From Motacilla alba alba (lineage: Eukaryota; Chordata; Aves; Passeriformes; Motacillidae): a stretch of 64,000 bases of DNA. Below are positions 49,191 to 61,300 of this stretch, piece after piece. The stretch lies in assembly GCF_015832195.1 (NCBI RefSeq), contig NC_052046.1, forward strand, positions 46,944,473 through 47,008,472. Direction: 5' to 3'. The position numbers and the translations under genes are program-made. The notes below the pieces were generated by a model. It made no database searches and was not told the DNA's origin. It worked only from the letters and a program-made list of their open reading frames with translations. How positions within the stretch are numbered: position 1 is the first letter of the stretch; each line of letters starts with the position of its first letter.

Positions 49191-50398
49191 TGCGTGCCCG
49201 GGGTGGCGGTCGGGCCCCCGCCGCCCGCTCTTGCCGCACCTGCCGCGGCGACGGGGGCCGGGGTAGCGCCCGAAGGTGGTGAGGACCGATGCGAGGCGTT
49301 TTCGCCTGGCTGAGAAGCGGTCGGTTTCCAAGGGCCAGCAGCTCAGGTTGCCAGGAGTGTGTCCGGGCGCTTCGGGGAGGCCGCTGTCTGCGGGGAGCCG
49401 CCGTGCCTCATTGAGCGAAGGGCAGTATGCGGTGCTGGGTGCTTGCTGTCGGGTAACCGGCTGCATGTGTTCTGAAGAGCTGTTATGTGCTGCTTTATTT
49501 TTTAGCTGTCAGGAGAGTTTAAATCAGGTCTCCACAGAGGTGCTGAGTTTGCAAGGTAGTGGTGTAAAGAGAGTTTTCTGTCCGCGTTTGCCCCACAGCT
49601 AATTCTGAGGGGATGTCTTCGCTGCTTCCCGGAGGTGTGGGTTGTTGCATGTTATTTTCCGCGTATACAAAACTACGCATCATGGGCGTTTAAGGGAGAG
49701 GGATTGAGTGGATGAATGCAGCCGTGGTAACTTCATTGTTGCAGCTCCTTTCTATTACGTGACTGCCTTTAGCAGGGAGGGGAATAGGAGCTTGATCCTG
49801 CCCTGGTGTAGGAGGGAACCTGATGGATCTGTAGGTTGAAGGGATTTTTCAAGTGTGCTTTTTGGTTTAATGTTGAAACATTTTTCTACCTTCCTTCATG
49901 TCTTTATTGTCATGTACCTCTTCTGGGGAGTTACTTCGGCTGAAAAATGTGAAACATCACCTTTAAGTTTATAGCACCCAGGTATTTCTAGTAGTTCTGG
50001 AAATCAGTGTAATAATAAAGCCTCTTAAAAAAATAGAATTCTCACAGTAATTAGCACACGTCTGTTGAGTTCTTTGTGCCCATCAGGCTCAGAAATAGCT
50101 ACTGATCTCATACTCCCTTTTGGATACCTGGATGGAGGTTTTGTTAGAGAACTGTTTAATGACTTCTTTTATTAGAAAGAGTGCGAGCTCAGGCAGTTAC
50201 GCAAGTGCGCCTAAAGGAAGCTGTGCTGGCTGCATGGATCGCGAATGTGGAGGCCGAGCCGGAGTGGGAGTATCGTTTACAAACTGAGTTAGAAAGGGGC
50301 ATTGTAAGAGAGAACCGAGTGGCTTGTGTTGGGTACGTACCATGTTCCCTGCTGTGCAGGGAAGAGCGTTTGTACAGTGTGCTGCCTGGGACAAGCAG

Positions 50399-50414
50399 GC
50401 ATGGATGGATGGAT
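50399..50414 (+). repeat. (ATGG)n short tandem repeat
   Basis: There are four consecutive ATGG units. Confidence 0.8.
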
Positions 50415-52240
50415 GGCCACTCAATTCTTTCCAGTAGCAGAGATGAAATATAGGTGACTTTTTCCACTGGAAGCAAACGGGTGGCATGGGAATGCGTTAC
50501 TGCATTTATATTCTTAGAGAGGAAAAAAAAAAAAAAGGCCTTTGTAAATTGGAAGCTGGATTGATAGATGAAGTCTGTCTTTACTATCATCTCTTGGCTT
50601 GTAGAGGAAGTATTTCACCATCTCTCCCCCCTCCTCTGAAGCCATTACTTTATATACGTTTTTCGATGGTCCAGGGTTGCAACAGAGTATGCTGACAAAA
50701 GCTGCTTGCATTCATACCTACCAAAATAGGTCTGTAGCTGGTTTTTAAATTTCTCTCGTGTTTTTCTTTTTGCTCAAGAAACAAAAGCAATTTTAGCTAG
50801 TGGGGAGAGCAGTAGCTGCTTCCACAACAAATTAAGCATTTGATGTGAACGGTTCTATTTCAAAACTCTAACACTGATTCATAGGTTTTTCTGGACTCTC
50901 TTAAGTACAGGTGTGCCCACAGACTTAATTTAATATGCTGTGTTGCCATCTCTTTGCTGGCATTATGGTTCAGTCTCCTCTCCTCCCCCCATCCCAGTCC
51001 CTGCATAAACAGCTATTATATTGAACACTGGATAATATTTTATTGTTACCTTGCATGGATACAGCAGTACCCTGCCAAAATATGTGGATTTATACCGCTA
51101 AGAAGTCCTCCAAAAAGAAGAGATGTTCTGGATGCCCTGGCACATCCCATATTGGCCTGCCTGAGCAGCTGAGCCTTAGAGTTCCCTGCTTCATGCAGCG
51201 TTTTGCTGAGGAGGAGCTGGAGAACTCGAGAGGACCTGTCATCTGCTGAAGGCCACTTGGGTGGAGTTGAAAGCTGCACTGTGCTTGCTCTGCAGTGCAC
51301 TCTTGTCCTCTCTCCCAGCTGTCTTAAGGGGTATGTGCCAAATGAGTATTTTCATTTTAAACCACATTTTCTTAGCTGTTTTCTTGCAGTGAAGCAAGTG
51401 GGAGGTCTCTTTCAGTCATGTCAAAATCAATTCTTCTACGGGGCTGCTAGTATTAGATGTAATACTTGCATGTGTTATCTAGTTTACAAAAGGTGTTGGA
51501 TAACTCAAAGGTAGTTGGGCCATAATCTGATTTTTAAGGATGACTTTTCTAAGTGGAACTCTAAATCAACAAGAATAAAATCTTGGAGCATTTCTATCAT
51601 AGCTATATTATCTTGGAACTCTGCCAATTGTTTTGTTTTAGTTTTAGTTTTCTCCAGGAAAAAGGGAATCTCAAGCTAGTTGTTGCAATAGGAATTTTGT
51701 AGACAACAAGAATATAAAGTATTTCCCCTGAATGTTCAGCGGTGAAGTTACTTATCCCAGGTTTTGCTGTGCAGAGGTAATGAAATAATTGCCAAAGTTG
51801 ACTAACATGTCTTGTAAGCCTCCAGTGCTTCCAAGTGTTGCATCTTGTTGGATTCATATTCTGTAATTTAAATGAGTTGAAAAGTAGCTTCTGAAGGTAT
51901 ATGACCATGAAAGCATTATTCATGAATGGGTGGTGATCTACTATGAGTCTTACTAAACTAATAATCAAGTTCTTGTAGACATGACTGAGACAATTTTTCA
52001 CAGTGTTTGAAATTCTGGGTAGCATGTGAGAATAAGGTTGGAGATTTAAAGATGACAACAAAAACAAGTAAAGCAGATAGGAAACTTTCCTTGTGGTAAT
52101 ATTAAACAGTTTGGTGGGGGAGTGTTCTCTGTTGTGCCCTATACTCAGTTGCTGTATGCCATGTTAATTAACTGAAGGAAGGTATGCTCATTTGGGAACC
52201 TACATAATACACAATGAGCTGGTAAGTGCTTTTGGCTCTT

Positions 52241-52360
52241 TGTTTGGTTGCTTTTTCTCTGAAGTTTTTTGCCTCCTTTTTTCTAACTAGTCATTTTTCT
52301 TGTTTGGTTGCTTTTTCTCTGAAGTTTTTTGCCTCCTTTTTTCTAACTAGTCATTTTTCT
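52241..52360 (+). repeat. Exact 60-bp tandem duplication
   Basis: Two identical 60-base units (starting TGTTTGGTTGC and ending TCATTTTTCT) stand head to tail with no mismatch that I can see. Flanking sequence is unique. The perfect identity suggests a recent duplication or an assembly artefact. Confidence 0.95.
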
Positions 52361-52589
52361 TATGATAAAGCAATGTTTTATAAGGCCTTCTTCATCTGGC
52401 TTTGCATCATAGTCCTGTGTCCGAGTGTCTAGGTAGATAGGTAAAAGAAGTGTATTGAAAAGAATGAGGACAGTCCCACTTAACTTGTGTCTTGAGCTTA
52501 GGAAGTTGAAGTGGCTAAAAAGCTGCTTTTCAGTGGAGCATACAACTGGTTGAGTACCAGAAGGAGCTTGGGAATGCCAAAAGGCTCTA

Positions 52590-52625
52590 CCATTTGCAGT
52601 TAACAGCTTCCATTTGCAGTTAACT
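52590..52625 (+). repeat. Short direct repeat
   Basis: CCATTTGCAGTTAAC occurs twice, about 20 bases apart. It lies some 250 bp beyond the 60-bp tandem duplication, so this stretch may be prone to slippage. Confidence 0.8.
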
Positions 52626-55550
52626 TGCGTGTGTGTTGATACAGCTGTGCAGGCTAAATGTGGAAGCTGTTTTGTTTTCCTTCTGGTATGAAGGTTTTGT
52701 CACTGTTTCTTGGATGGACTGATGGAAGGAACCAAGAATGACTTTTTCTGTTCCTATAGCTCTTCATCTACAAAGAGAAAAAGTAGAACCTCCTGTTTCA
52801 GAGTAATGTTTGCTGTCATCCTGGATTGGGAAGTTACAGATCTTGCTGTCCAGAACTGGATTGAGGTCTTACACTTAATTGTATTCTGGCCAAACAGCTT
52901 TTATATTTTATCTGCCTGTAAAGTTCCAGGAATGCAAAGGCCATTTAGCTTCTGGATGTGCTGCTGTAGCCTGCTTTCACCACGAGGGAGGATGTTGCCT
53001 GCAGTAAAAAGTGTGTTGAGCTCCTCTTCTAGCCAAGGATGTCCAGGAGCTGCCCTGTTTCCTTCTGCACCCTGTAACACCAAGTTGTGGTGCAGCAAGC
53101 TTCTGAGTAGGTCTGTCTCTCTGAAAAAAAAAATTAATAAATATACCAGAACTTATTTTTAGTATGTGTAGTGCTTTCTCTTTTTTTGTTATGGGATGGA
53201 AGAGAAAAGAAGGCTTGTATTGAATGAAGGGTCATGAGTGTTTTTTCAGTACCGTAACTCTGAGACTTTTGACACATCAGTCTTTTAAAGCACTAAACAG
53301 CAGCCTTTACTTCAAGAGTATGTTGTTCTGTACTGAGGGAGCCAGTTCTTGTGGCCTGAGAGTGGGGGGGAACAAAACAGATGACAAAATAATAAAGAAC
53401 TGTAAACAGATGAAAATAATAATAAAATCTGTAAATGTAAGCGCATGGAACTGCTTAGGAACTTAGGAACCTTTATGAAGACTGTACATATAGTTAATTG
53501 AATAACATGTATGAAGTTTAGAACCAAGTTTGTTGGTACAAGCAATAGTGGACACATTTTTTATTTTTCTCTGCTCTTCCGCCTATTTCTTTTTGTCTCT
53601 GTTCATGTACAGCAGTGAACTCATAATCCACGAGGCATTTTCTGCATTGATCCTCTTAAAAATTAGTATTAGCCTATATATGAAGCAGTCTAAAGAGGAT
53701 TGAACACTGCTGCAAAATTAGTACTTGTTGGCCTCATTGCAAGGACAGGCAGGTTCCCTGTTCTTGTATGGAGCCTGGTTGTGTGTTTTCTTCAGGGTTG
53801 TGCAGGCTGAGCAGATGTGTAGGTGATAAAGCACTGGTATGGAAGTGACTTGGAAATATATGGAATTAGCAGACTGGGAAACTGTGATGGTTAGATGGTT
53901 GGTGCATCTTATTACTTAGCTGGGAGATGGAAAAGAATATGCGAAGCAGGGGAGGGTTTATGGAGATGGCCAGTTCTGCTGGGAAAGCAGGGAGGAGAGG
54001 AACAACTTTACAGACTTGGTTGCTGGTGTACAACAGAGACCAAAGGCTGTCTGGAACCTAAAGCAGGTCTTACAGAACTGCAGCAAGGCAAGACAATTGG
54101 GAGGCTGGAGTTCCCTGTGCCTGAGTAAAGCCTCCAGGTCCATACAGATCTGGATACATTGCAAATGGCAGAGCCAAGGAGTAGGAGGAAGAATGCATGA
54201 AACGTGATTATAGTTCTTGCTTTGTTGAAGAGTATTTTTCACAGCCAGCCTTGAACAGTATTTCTGGGTATTTTTCCTTCTCCCAATATAAAGTAGGCAT
54301 TCTTCTTGGCCCAAATAATTGATTTATAAGTATATGTTCAGTTGTGCTTTTTTTTTTTTTAATAAACATTTGTCATTGAATATACAAAAATGAATAGAAA
54401 TGTGGAGGCTTTTTGTTTTTACAGAATGTCTTTGTTCTCATTTCCACTGAAAGAGATAATGAGTTATGATTGTGTGTTACTGGAAAAACAATGCAGGATG
54501 TGGGGAACAGACCTAGAGATGTGGAAGCTGTTGGATTTGTATGTGAATTCCCTCTCTGTGTAGATTATATATGTTCTGGGGAGAATGGAGCAATGTAGAC
54601 TTTTTAAAAAACAAAATGCACATTGAATTGATGTCTTAAATCAGGTCATTGAAGTTGTGCTTGACATTGTTTGGGTTTGTTGTAAATAAACACATAATTC
54701 TGAAATATTTCAGAAGGAGCCGTTGTTTGTTTTGCTGAGCATGATTCAGACTGGTCAAAGTTTGTATGAGTACACAGTTGATTCCATAATATATGTCCAT
54801 AAAATGCATTAATTACCTTTCTGGTTTGTCACATTTCTTGTGCCAGTAGGAAAGACTAAACTGGCAATACCGTGTGGTGTTTAGGACTGTCATATGCACC
54901 TGGATAACACTGGTTTGTTTGCTAGAATTACAGTAACTTGTAAGAATGTATGTCAATACACTATTTTACGTATACTCTTCTCTGTGCTTTCACCTCATCT
55001 AGTAATGCTTGAATTTATTCAGAAGATATGTATTAAGTCACATTTAAGAAATAAGATCCCAGTTGTTAATGCAAGCAGAATATATGACTGTTCAGTAAAA
55101 TGAGATGAGACTCCTTTTGTTTGTCTGAGGATGTAAGGAAGACAGTTTGTGGAAGGGGGGATCATTGGATCAGCTGATACAATGACAGGCTTTGGTACAA
55201 TCAATATTCTCTCAACCTAATCTTATAAAATATTTATTGCCCTGCTTTCTGAGCCCCATCTTGGATGTCCTCAGTAGACTCTGTAATTCATGCCAGACAT
55301 TGCACTGTGGACCATGAGATATTGCTGTATCTAAATCTGTACTTACTTTGAGTATGGTAAGAACTGTCTGCAAAGCATTTAAGAAGAGAAGAGTGGTCTG
55401 CACACAGAAGTTAGTAATCAGGCTCTCATCTTGCAAGCAGGTTTGTGTGGGTGGAACGTAGCTGAGACTGGGCATATGTCTGCAGGGGTTGCCCTCTAGT
55501 ACAGGAACCTGCTCAAATATACTCTCCTGACCTCTCAAAATAACAGCGAC

Positions 55551-55650
55551 AAAAATCCAAACCAAACAAAACTCCCCCAAGATACTGAAAACAAAACGAT
55601 CCACACCAACCAAAAACACACACATGCACACAACCCCCCAAAACCCCCTA
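55551..55650 (+). repeat. A/C-rich low-complexity tract
   Basis: About 100 bases contain mainly A and C, including CA dinucleotide units. Its strand bias is opposite to the T/G-rich surroundings. Confidence 0.75.
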
Positions 55651-57819
55651 GTAGCAAGCTTTAGTTGTCTGCAGACTTTAGGAGTCTGCTGGACCAATGC
55701 TGTGCCCAAAGCTTTTTTTTTCTCTCATATAGCTGTTGTTTCTTTTCACTAAAAGTCCCTAAAATGGCCGGAGGCAAGAAATGCAGGCATTCCTTTTTTC
55801 ACTCAGCAATTGCATATAATTACTAAGGATTTGCTGTAGGTGCATATGTATGCACACACAGATCCCCATCTGTGTTTGGCTGTAGATATACCCCACTTGA
55901 ATTGCCCATTTGTCAGAAAATTATTCATTGATCAGACCTGTAGGTGTAAAGAAAACAAGTACCTTTGATGGAATTAGTATCCCCACCAAGAAGGCAAAGC
56001 TACAAAAAACCCTGCAAAGCCATTGAAAAGTGTCTGTATTTTGCACAGTGGTAGGAATTAATTTTTTCTTTCCTGTTAAAATCTAGTCTTATTTAGATGA
56101 GAGAGTGACTGCCTTTTTCTTCATTAAATTACTGAGACTGTTGAAAATCTAAATGTTTATATGCTTGGTCCTGTGGAAATAAATTTACTGCTCAGTTAAA
56201 TCTTACTTAGGTTTTACTCGACATTACTGAAATTCATAAACTGCCTTGAAAGGTCACCCTGATTATCTTCTAGGTAAGTGAGACATAGAATGTAGTTTCA
56301 TTTCTTTTATGCTGGAATTAGTTGTGAAGGATTGTGTGATGAATATGTGAAACCTTTCCATAGGCTTAAGAGCTTTTATCTCTACAATTTCCTCTCTATG
56401 AAGAATTAAAAAGTATAAGAATCAACCCATAGGTATACATTCACAGTATATTAGCTGTTTAATGTGTTTGACTAGCTATTTTAATGAGGGTGAGTACTAC
56501 TGAAATACTTTCTTTCTTCAAATATGTAGATAAATTTGTTCTAAATGTATGTTGAATCTTATCTTTTATGTGTCTAAAGAATTTATTACTCCAGTGTCAG
56601 AGGGTATGTTACACAAATCTACTTCATACAAACACATGACTGTATACATGTGTATATTGGCTCATGTGTGTATTAAGATGTTGATAAGAACACATTCTTA
56701 GATGGTTGAATTTGCCTCTTTGGAATTAATTTAAAATACTATTTTAAAAAAGCATCTGTTTTGCAGTTGCCTTGAAATGGGCCTCCTATGTGCATAAATT
56801 GATTGTGCATCAAATGATACATGCTGATATCCAGGAATTCCACTGAGATTTTTAAGAACTTATTTTTCCTTCTTTAGAACTGACAACCACTAGAAGTAAA
56901 ACTAACCATTATTCAGAAGCTGTCTTCTGTTCTCTAATTTAATTGTTGGCTTTTATGAGAGTTCAGTTCCTGTTGCTGCATGTCTGCCTCTGTTTTTCTT
57001 CATAGCTCTGCTTTCCGTCTTCTGGAATAGGATGAAGGTTTATTATATGTCAGTTGCTTTGGAAAAAGGAATTTCTCAGCAGATTATGAAATGATGCTCT
57101 TGATCAGGTGGAGCATCTGACGGCCTGTGCAACATCTGGTTTCTGATTAGTGTTTGCTGAGAAGGCAGTATACTCTGGAGATGAATTTGCTGTAGTGTGA
57201 AGGAGGGATGATGCTGGAATGGGTTTGGGAGCATGTCCTGGGAGAGTGGGTGAGTGCAGCAGAAAGTCAGTTGAGCAGGAGTAGTTACTGTTTGTCTGTG
57301 GAAGGTAAATGGAGTCAGCTGTGCTAGTTTCTATGCAATAAATGGCCTCTGAAAGTCAAAGGTGCTAATGTGTCCCTGTCATTACAAGGCGCCTGACAGT
57401 GAAGAGAGCTTTGAGGTTCCCACTGAGAGATGTTGGCCTGCATATTTCCATGGCAACAGCCATCCTGTACACATTTGTAACCTTTGAATAAAGATACAGA
57501 AAGGAGGGGGAGATGTTTTTAAAGTTAAAAATGTATAGCTTTAACTCGATCTTTCATTTTAACAATATCCTTTATTTACAGTCCTTGGAGTGTGGAGATT
57601 TTGTAAGGAACAGAGCTGTCCTTTTCCCATTTAATAGACTTTGAGATGACATTTTGGGGGCATAAGTAATGTTCTGGAGATGAATACCTGACTTTAGTTG
57701 TAGCTGCACCAACATCACACCACCAGCTTAGTTGCTGTTTACTTACATTAGTGTGTTTTGTACCAAAATTGTAATCAAAATTTATTATGCAAGGGGTTTG
57801 TTACTATGATAAAATTGTT

Positions 57820-58321
57820 TGTCAGGAAATGTGAAAGAATTTTAAGTAAGTTAGAGACAAAACTTCTAAATTGTTTTAGATTATGTGATCTATTTTATCT
57901 TTTACATAAGGAAAGGTAAGTTTAGCTCACATCCTCACCACATGACTTAGAAAGTCACAAGACTTCTAGTTACAAAATCTTTTAAAAATTTATTAACTAA
58001 TAAAACACTGCTAATAAAGCTATTTATACTTTTAACTTAATCTTTAAATATTTTGTTGTAAAGTCTCACACTACAGTGTAAGCTTTCTTAACTAATCATG
58101 TTATAACACAAAAACATACTATACTGTGCCCTAAAACTCTAAACTTTCCTCTACTTAGTTTAATGTGTTTCTACTTGAAACTATATAAATCCACATTCTC
58201 ACTTCTAACACCTAAATTTAGAAGACTTTTCCAAAGTCTCAGATCAAATCCCATGTTTAATTCTAAGCTTTGCCTTACAAGCCCAAAGTTCTGAGAATTC
58301 CCTACCTTTCAGATTCCAACA
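57820..58321 (-). mobile_element. Possible solo LTR of an endogenous retrovirus, antisense
   Basis: On the minus strand this roughly 500-bp block begins TGTTGGAATC and ends CCTGACA, giving the TGT...ACA termini of a long terminal repeat. It contains a TATA box (TATAAATAGC, 58028-58019) and an AATAAA at 57994-57989, spaced as in LTRs. It is AT-rich, and its strand bias is opposite to that of the flanking intron. No internal gag, pol or env region follows, so it would be a solo LTR. No clean target-site duplication was found, and an ordinary AT-rich segment remains possible. Confidence 0.4.
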
Positions 58322-61300
58322 TTTGAGGAAAAGAACTTCTAATTCTCTGTTGAATAAGACTTATTTTCAAAGAGGAGGAATGTAAGATAGCCTAAATTGT
58401 AGTTTCTTAAGCAGTATAGTGGCTGATGCACAAAAACCTTACACTGGAGGGGAGAGCAAACTGTTCCTGCAGAAACTTAGGCGTGCTCTTGGTTTGCAGC
58501 CTATGTGGAAGGGCATATTTATGCTTGCTGCTGTCTTCAAATCCCTGCCTCCTTTACCCCCCCCTGTGTTCTTGACAGTATTTTTTTTTTTCATGCAGTG
58601 GTGGCCATGTATCAGGATTGCAAAATGAGTGTTCTCTGTCCAGGTTAGCTATTCTCACTTGTAATTCTCAGGTGCGCTGTGTTGTACTTCCTGGGAATTC
58701 TTGCTACCAAAAAGCACCAGAATTTTGCCACCCATCACTTTTCTTGGATCATCCTTGTGAAGAAATAGTGAATTACTTTTGGGTTTCCCATTTATGCTAG
58801 AAGAAGTTGAGCTATAATACCAGAACTTACGTAGTGAGACCTTTGCAGAGGGATGAAATAAAACTATGTTTCTTCTGTGCCTTTACTTTGGACAGCTAGG
58901 TTGTCTTTTTGCTTTGGACTAATCAATAGTGACTGTAGGTGAGGCTGTTGCTATCTTGGTGAGGGAAAACGATAGATATTTTGTTGTGACTGCATGCAGA
59001 GTCACTCCAGTATTTTGCCATCATTTCTCTCAGAAGGAAGAGGTGTATAGGTCCTACTAAGCTTAGTGGTTGGTGATTGATAGTTTAAATGGACAGAGTT
59101 GCCTAGAGTTGCCAAAACAAGGAATTTTAGTGCTACAGATGTGTTGTTCCATCTGAATTGCTATGGCTGAGAAGACTGTGGTTACTACGAGCCTCAAGTA
59201 CTGCTTCTACCTTGACCCTGAACAAAACACCCTTCGTGCTGCTCTTGTATGGATCCCTAATGTTCCTTGAGAGAGTTTTTGATACGGAACGACCCAGTTG
59301 GTTACTATGGAGAGTTCATAGTGACTATGCAAACAGGACTGGAAAGTTCATCATGCTGGGATATTTAGTAGGATAGTCTCCATTATGGGAGAGATAGGGA
59401 AAAGAAAACTTGGAGGAAAAATTAAAAGGTATTGCAAACTCCTTTTTTCCATTTAGGCTGCAAAGGATATTGATACTGTTACTAATATGTGTAATTTTTT
59501 ATTAATTCCCATGTGTTCGGAATGGTTTACAGTGACTGTTCTGATATGAATAAGTATTTCTGGTCACTTTGAAATTAGAGATAACTGTTGTCTGCTAGGG
59601 ATCTAAGAGCGGAAACAGGTCCTTGTGACGTCAGGACCGCATGTCAAATAGACATGGCAGCATAGTTACAGCATTTCCCTCAATTTTCATGAATTAGAAA
59701 GGTGAGGTTTAGCACTAGTCAGTGTGGATGGTTTTTTTAACGTAGACAGAGGATGAGGCATTGTTTTGACAATTTTTGGTTTGAACCAGAGTTAAACAGA
59801 TGCATTTTGAAGCCAAAGTAGCTTTTGGGTCAAGTTGCCTTACTGCCTGAATGTAAGATGTTATGCAAGTGAATATAGTAACATCCATGAAGAGCATGAT
59901 CATTTGTCTTCTGAGAGAAAAGTGCTGTCAGTAAAACACCAGTCATAACCTCCCTCTCTGCAGTTCTGCTCTGGTGATTACCCCCAGAGAAGAAAGTTGT
60001 CCTGTTTTTGTCACCTTCTGCAGTGTGGCAGAAGAATATTCCTATAGCAGTTTTACGGTGCCAGGAATGGATTGGAGTAATACTTGAGAGTAGAAAATAT
60101 TATTTGTTAGCTGGCTTCTCTCTCAATTACATCTAAGATTCTAACCACTCATTTAGGGTCCTGAAAACTTGTTTGCAAACTTTGTGAGGGTTTATGTCTT
60201 GTGTCATTAATAGAGAATAAAACCAAGCAAGATCCAGATAAATAATATTAATTGAAACTGCCTAAAAGGGAGATAGAGATGTGTTGAGGTGGGAATCAAG
60301 TGGTCTAAAGGATACTGAAAGTGTGTCTTGGAATTTGAAGATGAGTACCTAAAATGCAGTACAGACTCTGATGATCTGAACATGAGCTTTTGACTGGAGA
60401 GGTGCTGTGGTAGCTCTGAATTTCAGTGTTCAGACCATGATGTTTCGGCAGTCTTTGAACAGTTTGCCCTGATCCTGAAATGTCTGCCTGGATAAAGCTC
60501 GGCTGGAATAGATATGCATCTAGAAGATAATACTGTAGCCTTTGTTCAGGATATGCAGAGAAAATGAAAAATGTTTGCCTTCTGAAAAGTGTTTCAATGA
60601 TCTCACTAGGAAGAGCAGTGTGGATTTTTAGTGTCGTACTTACATTACAGCCAGTAACACCATAAAAATGTTTGGTTAGATGTCCTTGCGGGATCGCTGC
60701 CGTGACTTCAAAACTTCTTCAGATGGGATCAAATGACTTCAGCAGGCTCTTTTGAGACCTTTCCTGAGGTGTTCAAAATCCTTTGTGGTTGCATGAGTCC
60801 AAGATGTTCAAGCCTTGAGATGTAAGACTTTATAGAGTCAAAAACTGTAAATGTGGCCGAGATTCTGTATTTGGTTACTTAGGCAACACACTATTAGTTT
60901 TTTTTCTTTATAGACTGCCACCCCTGAGTCTGCCATCTGTTCAGATAGATGAACCCTTTAGTTAGGGTTAAAATTAATCAAATATTGACAGTAAAGCCAC
61001 AAGCATTTTTTATAGGCCATACAATCTAAAGGTGATATACATTAAGATTCTTGTGGAAAGCAAGAAAAAAATGAAGTTTTATTGCTGAGATACTGACAAT
61101 AATGATTCATATCAATTTTAGCATTCAAAGAGGGAAAGTACAGTTTTGAGCTACTGTGTTTGTTTTGGCAAGTTGTTTTTTTAAAATGCTTTGATGGAAC
61201 TGTTTGTACTGTTGTGAGCCAGAACAATGTCAGGTGGGTACTGCATGTACTGCAGCAAGCAACTTTAGTGTTTCCTGAATCATCCTGAGTAGAGGAATGT

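Larger units (their letters stand above)
48100..49320 (+). promoter_or_regulatory. SEMA4D: Large CpG island, presumed SEMA4D promoter and non-coding first exon
   Basis: This is the densest CpG region in the window, over 1 kb long. It holds plus-strand splice donors at 48750 (CAG|GTAGGA) and 49190 (CAG|GTGCGTG), a TATA-like TATAAAT at 49111-49117, a YY1-like GCCGCCAT at 48545-48552 and GC boxes. No initiator ATG with a supported frame was found. Assignment to SEMA4D (semaphorin 4D, an axon-guidance and immune ligand of plexin-B1) rests on synteny: in human 9q22, SEMA4D is the neighbour transcribed away from GADD45G, with non-coding first exons and a long first intron. A non-coding RNA starting here, or bidirectional use, cannot be excluded. 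Confidence 0.55.

Noticed and set aside
55212..55709. 165-codon minus-strand open frame with a hydrophobic stretch
   Set aside because: The hydrophobic part is created by reading the A/C-rich tract in reverse (GTT and TTG codons). There is no recognisable family and no splice support.
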